12,543 nt of DNA, taken from Chloroflexota bacterium. GTDB lineage: Bacteria > Chloroflexota > Limnocylindria > Limnocylindrales > CSP1-4. The notes beneath the pieces were generated by a model. That model was not told the DNA's origin. It made no database searches and saw only the letters and a list, made by a program, of their open reading frames with translations. The first letter of the stretch is position 1; every line of letters begins with the position of its first letter. The DNA is taken from contig PMJT01000136.1 in assembly GCA_003158495.1 (NCBI GenBank), positions 1-12,543 of the forward strand, in the 5' to 3' direction. Position numbers and translations under genes: made by a program. Shown here piece after piece: positions 1 through 7,805 of this stretch.

Positions 1-527
1 ACGCCGCCCTTGCTGGCGCAGTAGACGACCGCGTCCGGCAGCCCGACAACGCCACCCTGAGAGGCCATGTTCACGATCCGGCCCTCGCCCTGATTGACCA
101 TGACGCGACCGACCGCCTGGCACATGAAGAACAGGCCGCGAAGGTTTACGCCCATCATCAGATCCCAGTCAGCCTCGGTCACATCGAAGGGCGCTCGCGC
201 GAACCCCAGGCCGGCGTTGTTGAAGAGGACGTCGATACGCCCCAGATCCGCGACCAGGTCTTGGACAAATGGCTCGATGCTCGGGACCGCGAGCACGTCC
301 AGGAGCCGCGGCAGGATCTTTCCTTCGAGCGCGTGTCGTCGGGCGTCTTCGGCGATGATCTCCATTTCCTCCCGGGTCGGAGCCGTCGCGACGACCCGTG
401 CCCCCAGGACGGCCAGTTCGCGAGCGACGCCCTGGCCGATCCCGCTCGAGGCCCCGGTCACGATGATGACCTGGCCGCTTATGTCGAACGGATGGGGAGA
501 GAGCGCCGGCAGTTCGTTCATGTTCAT
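1..527 (-). CDS. SDR family NAD(P)-dependent oxidoreductase, 3' end outside window
   Basis: Short-chain dehydrogenase/reductase that should oxidise or reduce a hydroxyl/keto group on a small metabolite, probably a sugar, polyol or hydroxy acid. About 175 residues are visible of the usual ~250. Seen: the cofactor motif TGASSGIG at residues 24-31, the NNAG structural motif at 103-106, the active-site Ser in NMAS at about 156, and the catalytic pair as YCASK at about 169-173. The ATG at 527 overlaps the stop of the upstream oxidoreductase gene as ATGA, implying translational coupling. A second in-frame ATG lies two codons in (521). It is the last visible gene of the long minus-strand operon. The stretch after the second beta-strand (VATAPTREEM) has no acidic residue that would clearly mark NAD preference. 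Family is certain; substrate is unknown. Confidence 0.94.
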   Translation of the reverse strand, partial: MNMNELPALSPHPFDISGQVIIVTGASSGIGQGVARELAVLGARVVATAPTREEMEIIAEDARRHALEGKILPRLLDVLAVPSIEPFVQDLVADLGRIDVLFNNAGLGFARAPFDVTEADWDLMMGVNLRGLFFMCQAVGRVMVNQGEGRIVNMASQGGVVGLPDAVVYCASKGG

Positions 528-1543
528 GTCGCGAGCTTGACGGGCGCCCCGGTCTCGATGGATCTGTAGGCCGCCGCCACGATTTCCACCGCCCGCAGCC
601 CATCAACTCCGGAGACCGCCGGCGGCCGCCGTTGCGACACGGCCGCCACGAACTCATCGAGCGTGCCCTGGTCCTCGTCTGGGCCCCACGACGGCCAGGC
701 GACGCCGGCCCCGGGTCCACCGTAGACAGCGAGCCGTTGTCGAAAGGCATCCGCTCGAATGACGCCGGCCGTACCGATCGCGTCGATCGAGAGTCCACCC
801 CAGGTCGGATACGAACGCGGCTTGCTCCAGCTACAGTCGATCGTGGCAAAGACTCCGCCGGCGAAGCGGAGCATAACCAGCCCGCCCGTCTCGACCCGAT
901 CAAATCGCTCATGGAGAATTCGGTTGGCGACCGCGTAGACCTCTACGACTTCGTCCCGAAGGATCCATCGATAGAGGTCAGCGAGGTGTACGACGTGGTC
1001 CATGAGCGCCCCGCCGCCAGATCGAGCGGGATCGACGAACCATGGCGCGAGGTTGTTGGGCATCCGACTCGAGTTGACGCCCTCAAGACACACGACCGAG
1101 CCGAGCGAGCCGGACCGCACCGACGATTCGAGGGAGCGGATGACCGGACTGAATCTCATCGGGAAGGCGGTCATCAGGCGGACCCCTGCCCGATCGCAGG
1201 CCTCGACAATCGCCTTCGCATCGGCGACTGTGATGGCCAGAGGCTTGTCGCATAGAACGTCGGCGCCGGCGGCCGCGGCTCGCTCGGTGAGCTCGCGGTG
1301 GTCCACGTTGGTCGAGGTGATTACCACGCCATCCACCATGCTTAGCAGGTCCTCGGGCGTTGGCAACGCTCGCGTGCCCGCGAGCTTCGCGGCGGCCCCG
1401 GCATGCTCCGGATCGGCGTCCCAGACCCCGATCAGCTCGACCCCGGGCATCTTTGCGAGCAGCCGAATGTACGAGGCGGCGTGCATGTGCTCGGTAGACA
1501 ACACCCCGATCCGAACGCGCCGCCGCGCTTGAGTCGCCGTCAC
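524..1543 (-). CDS. Gfo/Idh/MocA family oxidoreductase with atypical Rossmann loop
   Basis: A 339-residue protein of the Gfo/Idh/MocA family, whose members use NAD(P) to oxidise or reduce sugars, inositols and related compounds. The N-terminal Rossmann domain covers about 10-125 and the substrate domain about 130-330. The lysine signature is DKP (99-101) rather than the common EKP. The catalytic-helix pattern is present in GGGALMDHVVHLADLYRW, with D182, H186 and D189. Odd: where most members have GxGxxG after the first strand, this one reads GVLSTEHMHAAS (13-24), with no glycine-rich loop. Its start overlaps the preceding oxidoreductase stop (ATGA at 1543-1540), and its stop overlaps the SDR start, so three dehydrogenases are translated in a chain. 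It is clearly not a recent duplicate of its neighbour. Substrate cannot be read from sequence. Confidence 0.93.
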   Translation of the reverse strand: MTATQARRRVRIGVLSTEHMHAASYIRLLAKMPGVELIGVWDADPEHAGAAAKLAGTRALPTPEDLLSMVDGVVITSTNVDHRELTERAAAAGADVLCDKPLAITVADAKAIVEACDRAGVRLMTAFPMRFSPVIRSLESSVRSGSLGSVVCLEGVNSSRMPNNLAPWFVDPARSGGGALMDHVVHLADLYRWILRDEVVEVYAVANRILHERFDRVETGGLVMLRFAGGVFATIDCSWSKPRSYPTWGGLSIDAIGTAGVIRADAFRQRLAVYGGPGAGVAWPSWGPDEDQGTLDEFVAAVSQRRPPAVSGVDGLRAVEIVAAAYRSIETGAPVKLAT

Positions 1544-2589
1544 GATCCGGCTCCGGCTTCGAGCCGGATCGTCTGGCCGGCGCTCCGGGCCGACTGATCA
1601 GCCGCAAGGGCGAGACGCAATGTCTCGAGGGCATCCGCGCCGTCGGTCCTGGGCTCAACGTTGGCCTCAATCGCCCGCGCGAATTCGGCGAGTTCAAGCC
1701 GGAACGGGTCGCCGCCGAGCGCCCCATCGGCCAGCGAAGTAGCGCGACCGCTCGCGCCAACGTCCTGCAGGGATCGCTCGACCCCAGCCGTGCGGTCCGA
1801 ATCCTGCTCGATCAGGCCGCGCGAGCCGGCAATCTCGAAGGCGGTCCGAGACGTCTGCGGCGCGTACGCCCAGGATGCCGAGACGTGGCTGATTGCGCCC
1901 GAGGCGTGCGTCAGGATCGCCACCGCATGATCCACGCCTGCGCCCGGGTGTTCGAAGGCCGCGGATCGGCATGCCACGGAGACGACTTCTCCAGCCACCC
2001 ACCGCGCGAAGTCGAGGTCGTGGATCATCAGGTCCAGGATGATGCCACCGGACCGGGCGTGGTTGAAGAACCAGTGATCAGCCGCTTGTTGGGGCCGACT
2101 GTTCGCTCTCGTCAGCCGAAGAACCGCGGGGTCTCCGATCGCGCCGGCCACGACTGCCTGACGGGCGGCAGCGAACTCGGGGTAGAAGCGCACCACCTGG
2201 CCGACCAGCAGCCGGACACCGGCCTGCCTGGCCGCGGCGAGCATCGCCTCGCCATCGGCAAGCGTTCGGGCCAGCGGCTTCTCGCAGATGACGTGCCGTC
2301 CGGCGCGAGTCGCGGCGATTGCAACCGAAGCGTGGAGATGAGTCGGGGTGCAGATGTCCACGACGTCTGTCGCGACGAGAAGCGCCTCGAGAGTCGGCGC
2401 AACCGACACGCCGAAGGCATCGGCAAGCAAGGACGATCGGGCCGGATCGACGTCGAAGACGACGACGTCGATCCCTTCCGATCTCCATGCCGCCAGGTGC
2501 GTCCCGCCGATGAATCCTGCGCCGACCAGGCCGACTCGCAGACCGGTGCCGCTCGGTCGGTCAGGTGCTCCGGGACGCGTGATGGTCAT
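1540..2589 (-). CDS. Gfo/Idh/MocA family oxidoreductase, canonical type
   Basis: A 349-residue NAD(P)-dependent oxidoreductase of the Gfo/Idh/MocA family. After an 18-residue polar N-terminus, the Rossmann fold opens with VGLVGAGFIGGTHL (GxGxxG, 19-32). VVVFDVD follows at the end of the second strand, where an acidic residue usually favours NAD. The EKPLA signature is at 103-107 and supplies the catalytic lysine. The active-site helix GGIILDLMIHDLDFARW gives D186 and H190. The length is normal for the family. It starts 18 bases after the cutC stop and overlaps the next oxidoreductase by ATGA. Inferred role: a redox step on the sugar or polyol part of the operon's substrate, such as an inositol, an amino-sugar derivative or an opine. 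MocA, which gave the family its name, acts in rhizopine catabolism. Confidence 0.95.
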   Translation of the reverse strand: MTITRPGAPDRPSGTGLRVGLVGAGFIGGTHLAAWRSEGIDVVVFDVDPARSSLLADAFGVSVAPTLEALLVATDVVDICTPTHLHASVAIAATRAGRHVICEKPLARTLADGEAMLAAARQAGVRLLVGQVVRFYPEFAAARQAVVAGAIGDPAVLRLTRANSRPQQAADHWFFNHARSGGIILDLMIHDLDFARWVAGEVVSVACRSAAFEHPGAGVDHAVAILTHASGAISHVSASWAYAPQTSRTAFEIAGSRGLIEQDSDRTAGVERSLQDVGASGRATSLADGALGGDPFRLELAEFARAIEANVEPRTDGADALETLRLALAADQSARSAGQTIRLEAGAGS

Positions 2590-2607
2590 CTCGCAACCGG
2601 CCCGCTA

Positions 2608-3396
2608 TCAGCGCCCGGGGACCGCGCGGCCGGCGACGGATTGTCCCTTGGTCCCGCAGGCCGCAGCGATCGTCGCCTCGATGGTTTCTCTTGAGGTGAC
2701 CGCCCGGATGTATTCGTCCTGGCGGAGCGAACCGCCCATGAACGTTCGCTGATTGCGGAAGATGGCCGCGCTCTCGAGTGGCACCATCGCGGCAAAATGC
2801 ATTTCACGGACACCCGTTGCTTCGGCGATCCGTGCGGCGTTCCGGGGGGTTATTCCGCCGCCGGCCATCACGATGATGCGCTCGCCGCCCTGGCGGACCA
2901 GGTCGGCGATAAGCGGTGCGCCCTCCAAAGCGCTGTCTTCCTGGCCTGACGTCAGGACGCGGTGGCAGCCGAGCCGAATCAGGGTTTCAAGGGTTTCGCG
3001 CGGGTCGGCCACCATGTCGAAGGCGCGATGGAAGGTGATCTGCATAGAACCGGCGGCCGCTATGAGCTTTTCGGTCGTCGCAAGATCCACCTCACCCCCC
3101 GCCGAGAGAGCCCCAATGACCACACCGTGGGCCCCGGCGCCCCGGGCTGCCTCGATGTCGCGAACCATCGCAGCGACCTCGTGCGCGTCGTAGATGAAGT
3201 CGCCCCCGCGAGGACGGATCAGGACGTGGACTCGGAGCGCCGTCACGGCCGCGAGCGTAGTTTCAATGAGTCCGAGGCTTGGTGTAATGCCCCCTTCGAA
3301 AAGCGCGGTGCAGAGCTCGACACGGCTCGCGCCACTCGAAGCCGCGTCGATCGCAGCAGCGGTGCTATCGATGCAAATCTCAAACGTCAGGTTCAT
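2608..3396 (-). CDS. cutC: CutC family TIM-barrel protein
   Basis: A 262-residue CutC-family (PF03932) TIM-barrel protein. Recognisable blocks in order: FEICID at the start, SRVELCTALFEGGITPSLG (24-42), LIRPRGGDFIYD (59-70), MQITFHRAFD (118-127), HRVLTSGQ (145-152) and VMAGGGITP (176-184). This is essentially the whole family signature. The ATG at 3396 has GAGG about six bases upstream. CutC is traditionally annotated as a copper-homeostasis protein. In E. coli, however, the copper phenotype was traced to the small RNA MicL encoded within cutC, so the protein's biochemical role is open. Its place here, between an asparaginase-type enzyme and sugar-type oxidoreductases with no metal genes in sight, argues for a metabolic rather than a copper role. 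That is inference. A 12-bp tandem repeat occupies the upstream gap. Confidence 0.93.
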   Translation of the reverse strand: MNLTFEICIDSTAAAIDAASSGASRVELCTALFEGGITPSLGLIETTLAAVTALRVHVLIRPRGGDFIYDAHEVAAMVRDIEAARGAGAHGVVIGALSAGGEVDLATTEKLIAAAGSMQITFHRAFDMVADPRETLETLIRLGCHRVLTSGQEDSALEGAPLIADLVRQGGERIIVMAGGGITPRNAARIAEATGVREMHFAAMVPLESAAIFRNQRTFMGGSLRQDEYIRAVTSRETIEATIAAACGTKGQSVAGRAVPGR

Positions 3397-3408
3397 GATC
3401 GCCTCAGG

Positions 3409-3460
3409 TGTTCGATGGGGTGTTCGATGGGGTGTTCGATGGGGTGTTCGAGGGGTGTTG
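3409..3460. repeat. 12-bp tandem repeat between asparaginase and cutC
   Basis: On the plus strand, three perfect copies of TGTTCGATGGGG occupy 3409-3444. A fourth copy lacking one T (TGTTCGAGGGG) lies at 3445-3455, followed by a partial TGTTG. On the transcribed minus strand this reads as repeated CGAACACCCCAT. It lies wholly within the noncoding gap between the asparaginase stop (3474) and the cutC start (3396), so it probably varies by slippage without breaking a protein. Confidence 0.95.
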
Positions 3461-3473
3461 GGTCTCCGCCGCC

Positions 3474-4424
3474 CTATATGGCCAGGCTCGCGCGGACCAC
3501 GCCGACCGGCTGGCCTCCTCCGAGCACCGGCAGCGTTGCGAGTGCATCCGCGAGCGTCGTGTCGACTCCGAGCGCCGCTAGTGCGCTCAATGCGATCTGG
3601 GTGCAGGCTCGTGCCGAGCCATCGATGATCTTCATTGCGACCGCGTAGCCGTCCGCCGTCGCGACCGCGAACACGCCCTCGGCGCCGCCCTTGGCGATGA
3701 CCCCCGGGAGCGCCAGCATCAAGGCGGTGTTCGGGTGGCCGGTCCCGCCGACGAACTCGGGATGGGCCCGCATCGCCGCGGCAACGGCCGATTCCGGCGA
3801 GCCGTCATCGGCTATCGCGATCGCCCGCATTGCCCGCGCCAGCCCTGTGAGCGTGAGACCGAGAGTCGGCGCCCCGCAGCCGTCAACCGCGACATGGGCG
3901 ACACGCTCCCCGGCGAGCCGCTCCATCGTCACCCGGATGCGGCGCTGCACAGGATGCTCGGGAGCGAGGTAGTCGCTGGTCGACCAGCCACTCGCTACAC
4001 AGGCCGAAAGCATGGCTGCGTGCTTGCCCGAGCAGTTGTGGCGAATTCTGGCCGGGCTCGCACCGGCCCGAATGAGCGCCGCCATCGTCGGCTCGTCCTC
4101 GGGCCAGCTCGGCGGGCACTGGAGCGCGTCGGCGGTCAGGCCGGCGTCGGCGAGGACGCGAAGCACCGCCGAGACGTGCCGCTCCTCGCCTGTATGACTG
4201 CCGGCCGCAATCGCAAGTCGCTCTTCCGCGACCAGCGCCCCTGCCCCAAGGGAGCCCGCGGCCTGCAGCGGCTTCGACGTCGAACGAGGAAGGACCGCGG
4301 CGCCGGCGTCGCCGAGCGCGAAGGAAACCTCGCCGCGAGTGTTCAACCCAACGAGACTGCCGAAGTGGCGGCTCTCCGTGAAACCGGATCGAGTCACTTC
4401 AGCCAGCAGGGCATATCTCTCCAT
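3474..4424 (-). CDS. Asparaginase II family amidohydrolase (Rhizobium etli type)
   Basis: A 316-residue asparaginase of the R. etli asparaginase II family (PF06089), unrelated to E. coli AnsA/AnsB. The family hydrolyses L-asparagine to aspartate and ammonia. Seen: RSTSKPLQ with S48 and K51, SHTGEERH at 76-83, CSGKHAAM with C131 and K134, DGCGAPT with C183, and AKGGAEGVF with K245. These match the Ser/Lys tandem and the Cys-Lys-Cys zinc site described for R. etli ReAV. The start is placed at ATG 4424 because GAAGGA lies six bases upstream and family homology begins at MERYALLAEV. The open frame extends further upstream but only as an antisense-like shadow of the permease. It begins 14 bases after the permease stop. 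Given the sugar-linked neighbours, the true substrate may be an N-substituted asparagine; this is inference. Confidence 0.93.
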   Translation of the reverse strand: MERYALLAEVTRSGFTESRHFGSLVGLNTRGEVSFALGDAGAAVLPRSTSKPLQAAGSLGAGALVAEERLAIAAGSHTGEERHVSAVLRVLADAGLTADALQCPPSWPEDEPTMAALIRAGASPARIRHNCSGKHAAMLSACVASGWSTSDYLAPEHPVQRRIRVTMERLAGERVAHVAVDGCGAPTLGLTLTGLARAMRAIAIADDGSPESAVAAAMRAHPEFVGGTGHPNTALMLALPGVIAKGGAEGVFAVATADGYAVAMKIIDGSARACTQIALSALAALGVDTTLADALATLPVLGGGQPVGVVRASLAI

Positions 4425-4438
4425 TTGGCGTCCTTCTG

Positions 4439-5278
4439 CTACGCGGCGTCTGGATCGACTCGAGCCGGCCGGCCCGACGGCGTCTTCTGCTGTCGGGCTT
4501 CGAGGGTTCGTGCCACTTTCGAGAGCGAGCCGTTCACGATCAAGTAAATGACCGCGACGATGATGTAGGTCTGGATCAGGCGATGCGTGAAGCTCGTGAC
4601 TACCTGGCCGCTGAAGAGCAATTCGTTGTAGCTCACGATGTAGCCGAGCGACGTGTCCTTCAGCAACCCCACCGACTGGCTGATAAGGGCCGGCAGCAGG
4701 CGCCGCACGGCCTGTGGCAGCACGATGTAGCGCATCGTCTGCCCGTACGTGAGCCCGATCGCGAGGCCGGCCTCTCCCTGCCCCTTCTCGAGCGAGAGGA
4801 TCCCGGCGCGGAAGATGACCGCGAACGAGGCCGCACTGGAGACGGAAAGTGGGATGACGAGCTTCCAGAAGACCGGCAGATCGAAGCCGTACCTTGGGAG
4901 TGCAAACAGCATCACGTAGATGAGCAGCAGTGCCGGGATCGTCCGCATGATCTCGACGTAGGCATAGGCGGGCCACCGCAGCAGGCGCCGCGATGACATC
5001 CGGCCGAGCGCCAGGACAATGCCGCCGGCCATCGCGAAGACGATGGATACGACGGCCGCCTGGACCGTGCCGATGAGGCCCTGAAAGAGGTACCTCAACA
5101 ACGCGACATTGGTGAAGGGCTCCCAGCGGTTCCAGTCGAGTTGGCCGTTGGAGGCGAACTGGCGGATGCCGGCCGCGACGACAGTGATGACGATCACGGT
5201 CGAGATGACCGTCGCGATCTTGATTCGGCGGCGCCCGCGGGGCCCTGGGGTGTCGAACAGTAGGCGATCCGTGCTCAT
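4439..5278 (-). CDS. Polar amino-acid ABC transporter permease (HisM/GlnP type)
   Basis: A 279-residue inner-membrane permease of the histidine/glutamate/glutamine uptake family. An N-terminal hydrophobic segment (about 18-40) precedes a ~30-residue polar stretch and then the five-helix core. The family segment EIMRTIPALLLIYVMLF is present. So is the cytoplasmic EAA loop, which docks onto the ATPase: GQGEAGLAIGLTYGQTMRYI, followed by LPQAVRR. The ATG at 5278 overlaps the stop of the other permease (ATGA at 5278-5275), as usual for a heterodimeric pair. The C-terminal tail is charged (LEARQQK). Inferred to form the translocation pore with the 214-residue partner. The ligand cannot be told from sequence. 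Confidence 0.95.
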   Translation of the reverse strand: MSTDRLLFDTPGPRGRRRIKIATVISTVIVITVVAAGIRQFASNGQLDWNRWEPFTNVALLRYLFQGLIGTVQAAVVSIVFAMAGGIVLALGRMSSRRLLRWPAYAYVEIMRTIPALLLIYVMLFALPRYGFDLPVFWKLVIPLSVSSAASFAVIFRAGILSLEKGQGEAGLAIGLTYGQTMRYIVLPQAVRRLLPALISQSVGLLKDTSLGYIVSYNELLFSGQVVTSFTHRLIQTYIIVAVIYLIVNGSLSKVARTLEARQQKTPSGRPARVDPDAA

Positions 5279-5919
5279 CGGACGATTGCCATCCGGCGCT
5301 CGAGTGCGCCTGTCACGAATGCGCCTACGGCGGCGATGGCCATGTAGCCCAGGGCTGCGCCGACGTAGATGGGGATCGGCTGCGCCTCGATGAGGTCTAC
5401 CTGGTTGGCCGCGGCGGTGAGTTCCACGATCCCGACTCCGGCGGCGAGGGCTGTATTCATGGTCAGGGCGATGAAGAGCGTTCCGATCGGCTGGATCACC
5501 GCGCGGAGAGCCTGCGGCATGATCACGAATCGGAGCGATTGGCCAAACGTGAGCCCGAGCGCTCGGGCCGCTTCACTCTGGCCGAGGGCGACTGTGTTTA
5601 TTCCCGCGCGGATCGCCTCGGCGATGAATGCCGCCTCGTAGATTGCGATCGTCAGTGCCGCGGTGGTGAAAAGGTCCGCCTGTAATCCCACTTCGGGCAG
5701 GGCGAATATGGAGATGACGAGCAGGGCAAGCAGCGGGATGTTCTGGAGGGTCTCGACATACACCGTGCCGACGCCCCGCAGTATAGGGACGGGACACACT
5801 CTCAGGATCGCGACAACAATCCCCGCTGACAGCGCTCCCACGAAGGCGAGCAGCGTCAGGGCGATCGTTGTCAGCATGCCGCTTTCGAACTGCGGCATGT
5901 ACTGCACGAGGACGTTCAT
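5275..5919 (-). CDS. Polar amino-acid ABC transporter permease
   Basis: A 214-residue five-helix permease, the second subunit of the amino-acid importer pair. The segment VETLQNIPLLALLVISIF corresponds to the family E-x-x-R-x-x-P helix, with Gln-Asn in place of the usual Arg. The EAA loop reads GQSEAARALGLTFGQSLRFV and continues MPQALR. The ATG at 5919 has no strong Shine-Dalgarno. It lies about 100 bases downstream of the binding-protein stop, beyond a strong stem-loop, so lower expression than the binding protein is likely. Its stop overlaps the start of the next permease. Confidence 0.94.
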   Translation of the reverse strand: MNVLVQYMPQFESGMLTTIALTLLAFVGALSAGIVVAILRVCPVPILRGVGTVYVETLQNIPLLALLVISIFALPEVGLQADLFTTAALTIAIYEAAFIAEAIRAGINTVALGQSEAARALGLTFGQSLRFVIMPQALRAVIQPIGTLFIALTMNTALAAGVGIVELTAAANQVDLIEAQPIPIYVGAALGYMAIAAVGAFVTGALERRMAIVR

Positions 5920-5955
5920 AGCATCGCGGTCCCGTGATCGCTTGGGGAAGTTACG

Positions 5956-6005
5956 GGCGAGAGCCGCGCCGCTCCGGGATGAACCGGAAGGTCACGGCTC
6001 TCGCC
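5956..6005 (-). promoter_or_regulatory. Intercistronic stem-loop after the binding-protein gene
   Basis: GGCGAGAGCCG (5956-5966) and CGGCTCTCGCC (5995-6005) form a perfect 11-bp GC-rich stem. The 28-base loop contains a second 5-bp stem, TCCGG/CCGGA (5973-5977 with 5984-5988). It lies 18 bases after the binding-protein stop on the transcribed strand. No T-run follows, so a simple intrinsic terminator is unlikely. Such structures in importer operons commonly stabilise the upstream message, so that the binding protein is made in excess over the permeases. Confidence 0.7.
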
Positions 6006-6023
6006 AGCGTAGTCAAAAGGGGA

Positions 6024-7022
6024 TCAGGATCCCGCGGCCGAACCGATCGTCGGGGGCGTCGGCGCGTTGCCGGTGACGACCGTGCCGATCGTTTCCTTCC
6101 ACACCTGGGCCCAGACGCCGTCGGCGTAGATCTTCTGGAGCCATCCGTTGACGAACGACTTCATCGCGGCGTCGCCGAACTTGAGGCCGATGCCGTACGG
6201 CTCCGTGGTAATGGGGTTCGTGTCAATCGAGAGCTTCGTGTCGGTGATGGCGTCGCCCAGTAGGATTCCCTGGTCCTGGACGTACGCGACCCCGCGGCCC
6301 TGCTCGAGAGCCTGGACGCACTTGGGATCGGTGTCGAAGGTGACGACGTTTGCGGTCGGCGCGGCGGCCTTGATGGCAGCGATTGCCGGCGTGTTGGCGC
6401 CCGCGATAACGGTCTTTCCGTCGAGCGAGGCCAGCGTAGTGAACTTCGGCTGGCCCGCAGCCGTGGCGATGACGAGACCCGAGGTGAAGTAGGGGCCGGC
6501 GAAGTCGACCTGGGTCGCGCGCTGGGTGGTGATGGTGTAGGTCTGGAAGACAACGTCCACCGTTCCGGCCCCGAGCAGAGCCTCGCGGGTCTGGGTCGCG
6601 GAGCTCACGACCTGGGACGTGTCGGGCTTGCCGGTGATGTAATAGGCCAGCAGCTTACCCATCTCGGCATCGAATCCGGTGAACTGACCGGTAGTCGGAT
6701 CGATCTGCGACCAGAGCGGCGCATCCATCGATCCACCGATAATCAAGTTGCCGCGCTGCTTGATCTTGTCCATCGTCGATCCGGCCGGGATGTCACTCGC
6801 AGCAGCGACCGGTGCGTTTGCGTAGATCCCACCGGGATTGGCCGCTGTCGGCGCCGCTGTCGCTTGCCCAGTGGGCGAAGTCGGTGCCGGCGTGCTCGCC
6901 GGCGACGGGGTCGCAGATGCCGAGCAAGCTGAGAGGGATGTCGCAAGCACGGCGACGAGTGCGATAGCTCGGGGGTTCAGAGCCCCCCTGCCGAGGATGC
7001 GGCCGCGCATGGTGATTCTCAT
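6024..7022 (-). CDS. Amino-acid ABC transporter substrate-binding lipoprotein
   Basis: A 332-residue type of the bacterial extracellular solute-binding protein family 3 (SBP_bac_3). A basic N-terminus and hydrophobic core (18-30) end in the lipobox LSAC with Cys33, so it is a lipid-anchored binding protein, as in Gram-positive or monoderm-like cells. A Ser/Thr/Pro/Ala-rich linker runs to about residue 75. The binding domain then reads DKIKQRGNLIIGGSMDAPLW, then FTGFDAEMGKLLAYYI, with later TVDVVFQTYTITTQRATQVDFAGPY, split here by me into family blocks. The ATG at 7022 is supported by AGGAGA five bases upstream. The usual Arg that clamps the ligand carboxylate (in TxxR) appears in TQRATQVDFAGPY. 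The ligand is probably amino-acid-like, with exact identity unknown. Confidence 0.94.
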   Translation of the reverse strand: MRITMRGRILGRGALNPRAIALVAVLATSLSACSASATPSPASTPAPTSPTGQATAAPTAANPGGIYANAPVAAASDIPAGSTMDKIKQRGNLIIGGSMDAPLWSQIDPTTGQFTGFDAEMGKLLAYYITGKPDTSQVVSSATQTREALLGAGTVDVVFQTYTITTQRATQVDFAGPYFTSGLVIATAAGQPKFTTLASLDGKTVIAGANTPAIAAIKAAAPTANVVTFDTDPKCVQALEQGRGVAYVQDQGILLGDAITDTKLSIDTNPITTEPYGIGLKFGDAAMKSFVNGWLQKIYADGVWAQVWKETIGTVVTGNAPTPPTIGSAAGS

Positions 7023-7055
7023 CTGTGTCTCCTACTGTCTGTTCGTCCGGCGAGA

Positions 7056-7805
7056 CTAGTTACGAAGCACCTTCGCCAGGAAACTCCTGGCTCGCTCGCT
7101 ATTCGGACTTTGGAAGAACTCCGCGGGCCGGCCCGTCTCGACGATCTCGCCGCGATCCATGAAGACGACGCGATCGGCGACTCGACGGGCGAAGCCCATT
7201 TCGTGGGAAACGATGACCATGGTCATGCCCTCGCTTGCCAGCGTGGCCATCACGTCGAGGACTTCATTGACCATCTCGGGGTCGAGGGCAGATGTCGGCT
7301 CATCGAAGAGCATGACCTTCGGGCGCATCGCCAGCGCCCGTGCGATTGCGGCGCGTTGCTGCTGACCACCTGAAAGCTGCGCCGGATACTTCTCGGCCTG
7401 GTCGGCGATCCCGACCCGATCGAGGAGTTGCCGTGCGAGTGTCTCGGCTTCAATGCGCGGCAGCCCGCGTACTTTCATTGGTGCCAGCGTGATGTTCTGG
7501 AGCACCGTCTTGTGGGGGAACAAGTTGAAGGACTGGAAGACCATCCCGACCTCGGCCCGCAGGGCGGCGAGTTCGCGTCCCTCCTCGGGGATCGGGCTCC
7601 CCTCGAATAGGATCTGGCCGGAATCGATGGTCTCAAGCCTGTTCAGACATCGACAGAGCGTCGACTTCCCGGAGCCGGATGGGCCGATGACCACGACGAC
7701 TTCTCCGGGGCTAACCTCGAGACTGACGTTCCGAAGCGCGAACACCGCCCCGTAGCTCTTGGTGACGCCACGGACTTCGATCAACGGCGAGGAGTCTTCA
7801 GGCAC
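7056..7805 (-). CDS. Polar amino-acid ABC transporter ATPase (GlnQ/HisP type)
   Basis: A 249-residue ATPase that powers the importer. Walker A is GPSGSGKST (41-49), the Q-loop VFQSFNLFPH has Q91, the signature is LSGGQQQR (144-151), Walker B is VMLFDEP (164-170) with E169, and the H-loop VSHEMGFA has H201. The order and spacing are exactly those of the GlnQ/HisP subfamily. It starts with GTG at 7805, preceded by GGGAG six bases upstream. The stop is TAG 33 bases before the binding-protein start. It follows a spacer of about 240 bases after the ROK gene. Confidence 0.96.
   Translation of the reverse strand: MPEDSSPLIEVRGVTKSYGAVFALRNVSLEVSPGEVVVVIGPSGSGKSTLCRCLNRLETIDSGQILFEGSPIPEEGRELAALRAEVGMVFQSFNLFPHKTVLQNITLAPMKVRGLPRIEAETLARQLLDRVGIADQAEKYPAQLSGGQQQRAAIARALAMRPKVMLFDEPTSALDPEMVNEVLDVMATLASEGMTMVIVSHEMGFARRVADRVVFMDRGEIVETGRPAEFFQSPNSERARSFLAKVLRN

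Noticed and set aside
4425..4976. Upstream extension of the asparaginase open frame by 184 codons
   Set aside because: It overlaps the permease gene in another frame and has Arg/His-rich, domain-free sequence. The asparaginase has its own Shine-Dalgarno and family N-terminus at 4424.
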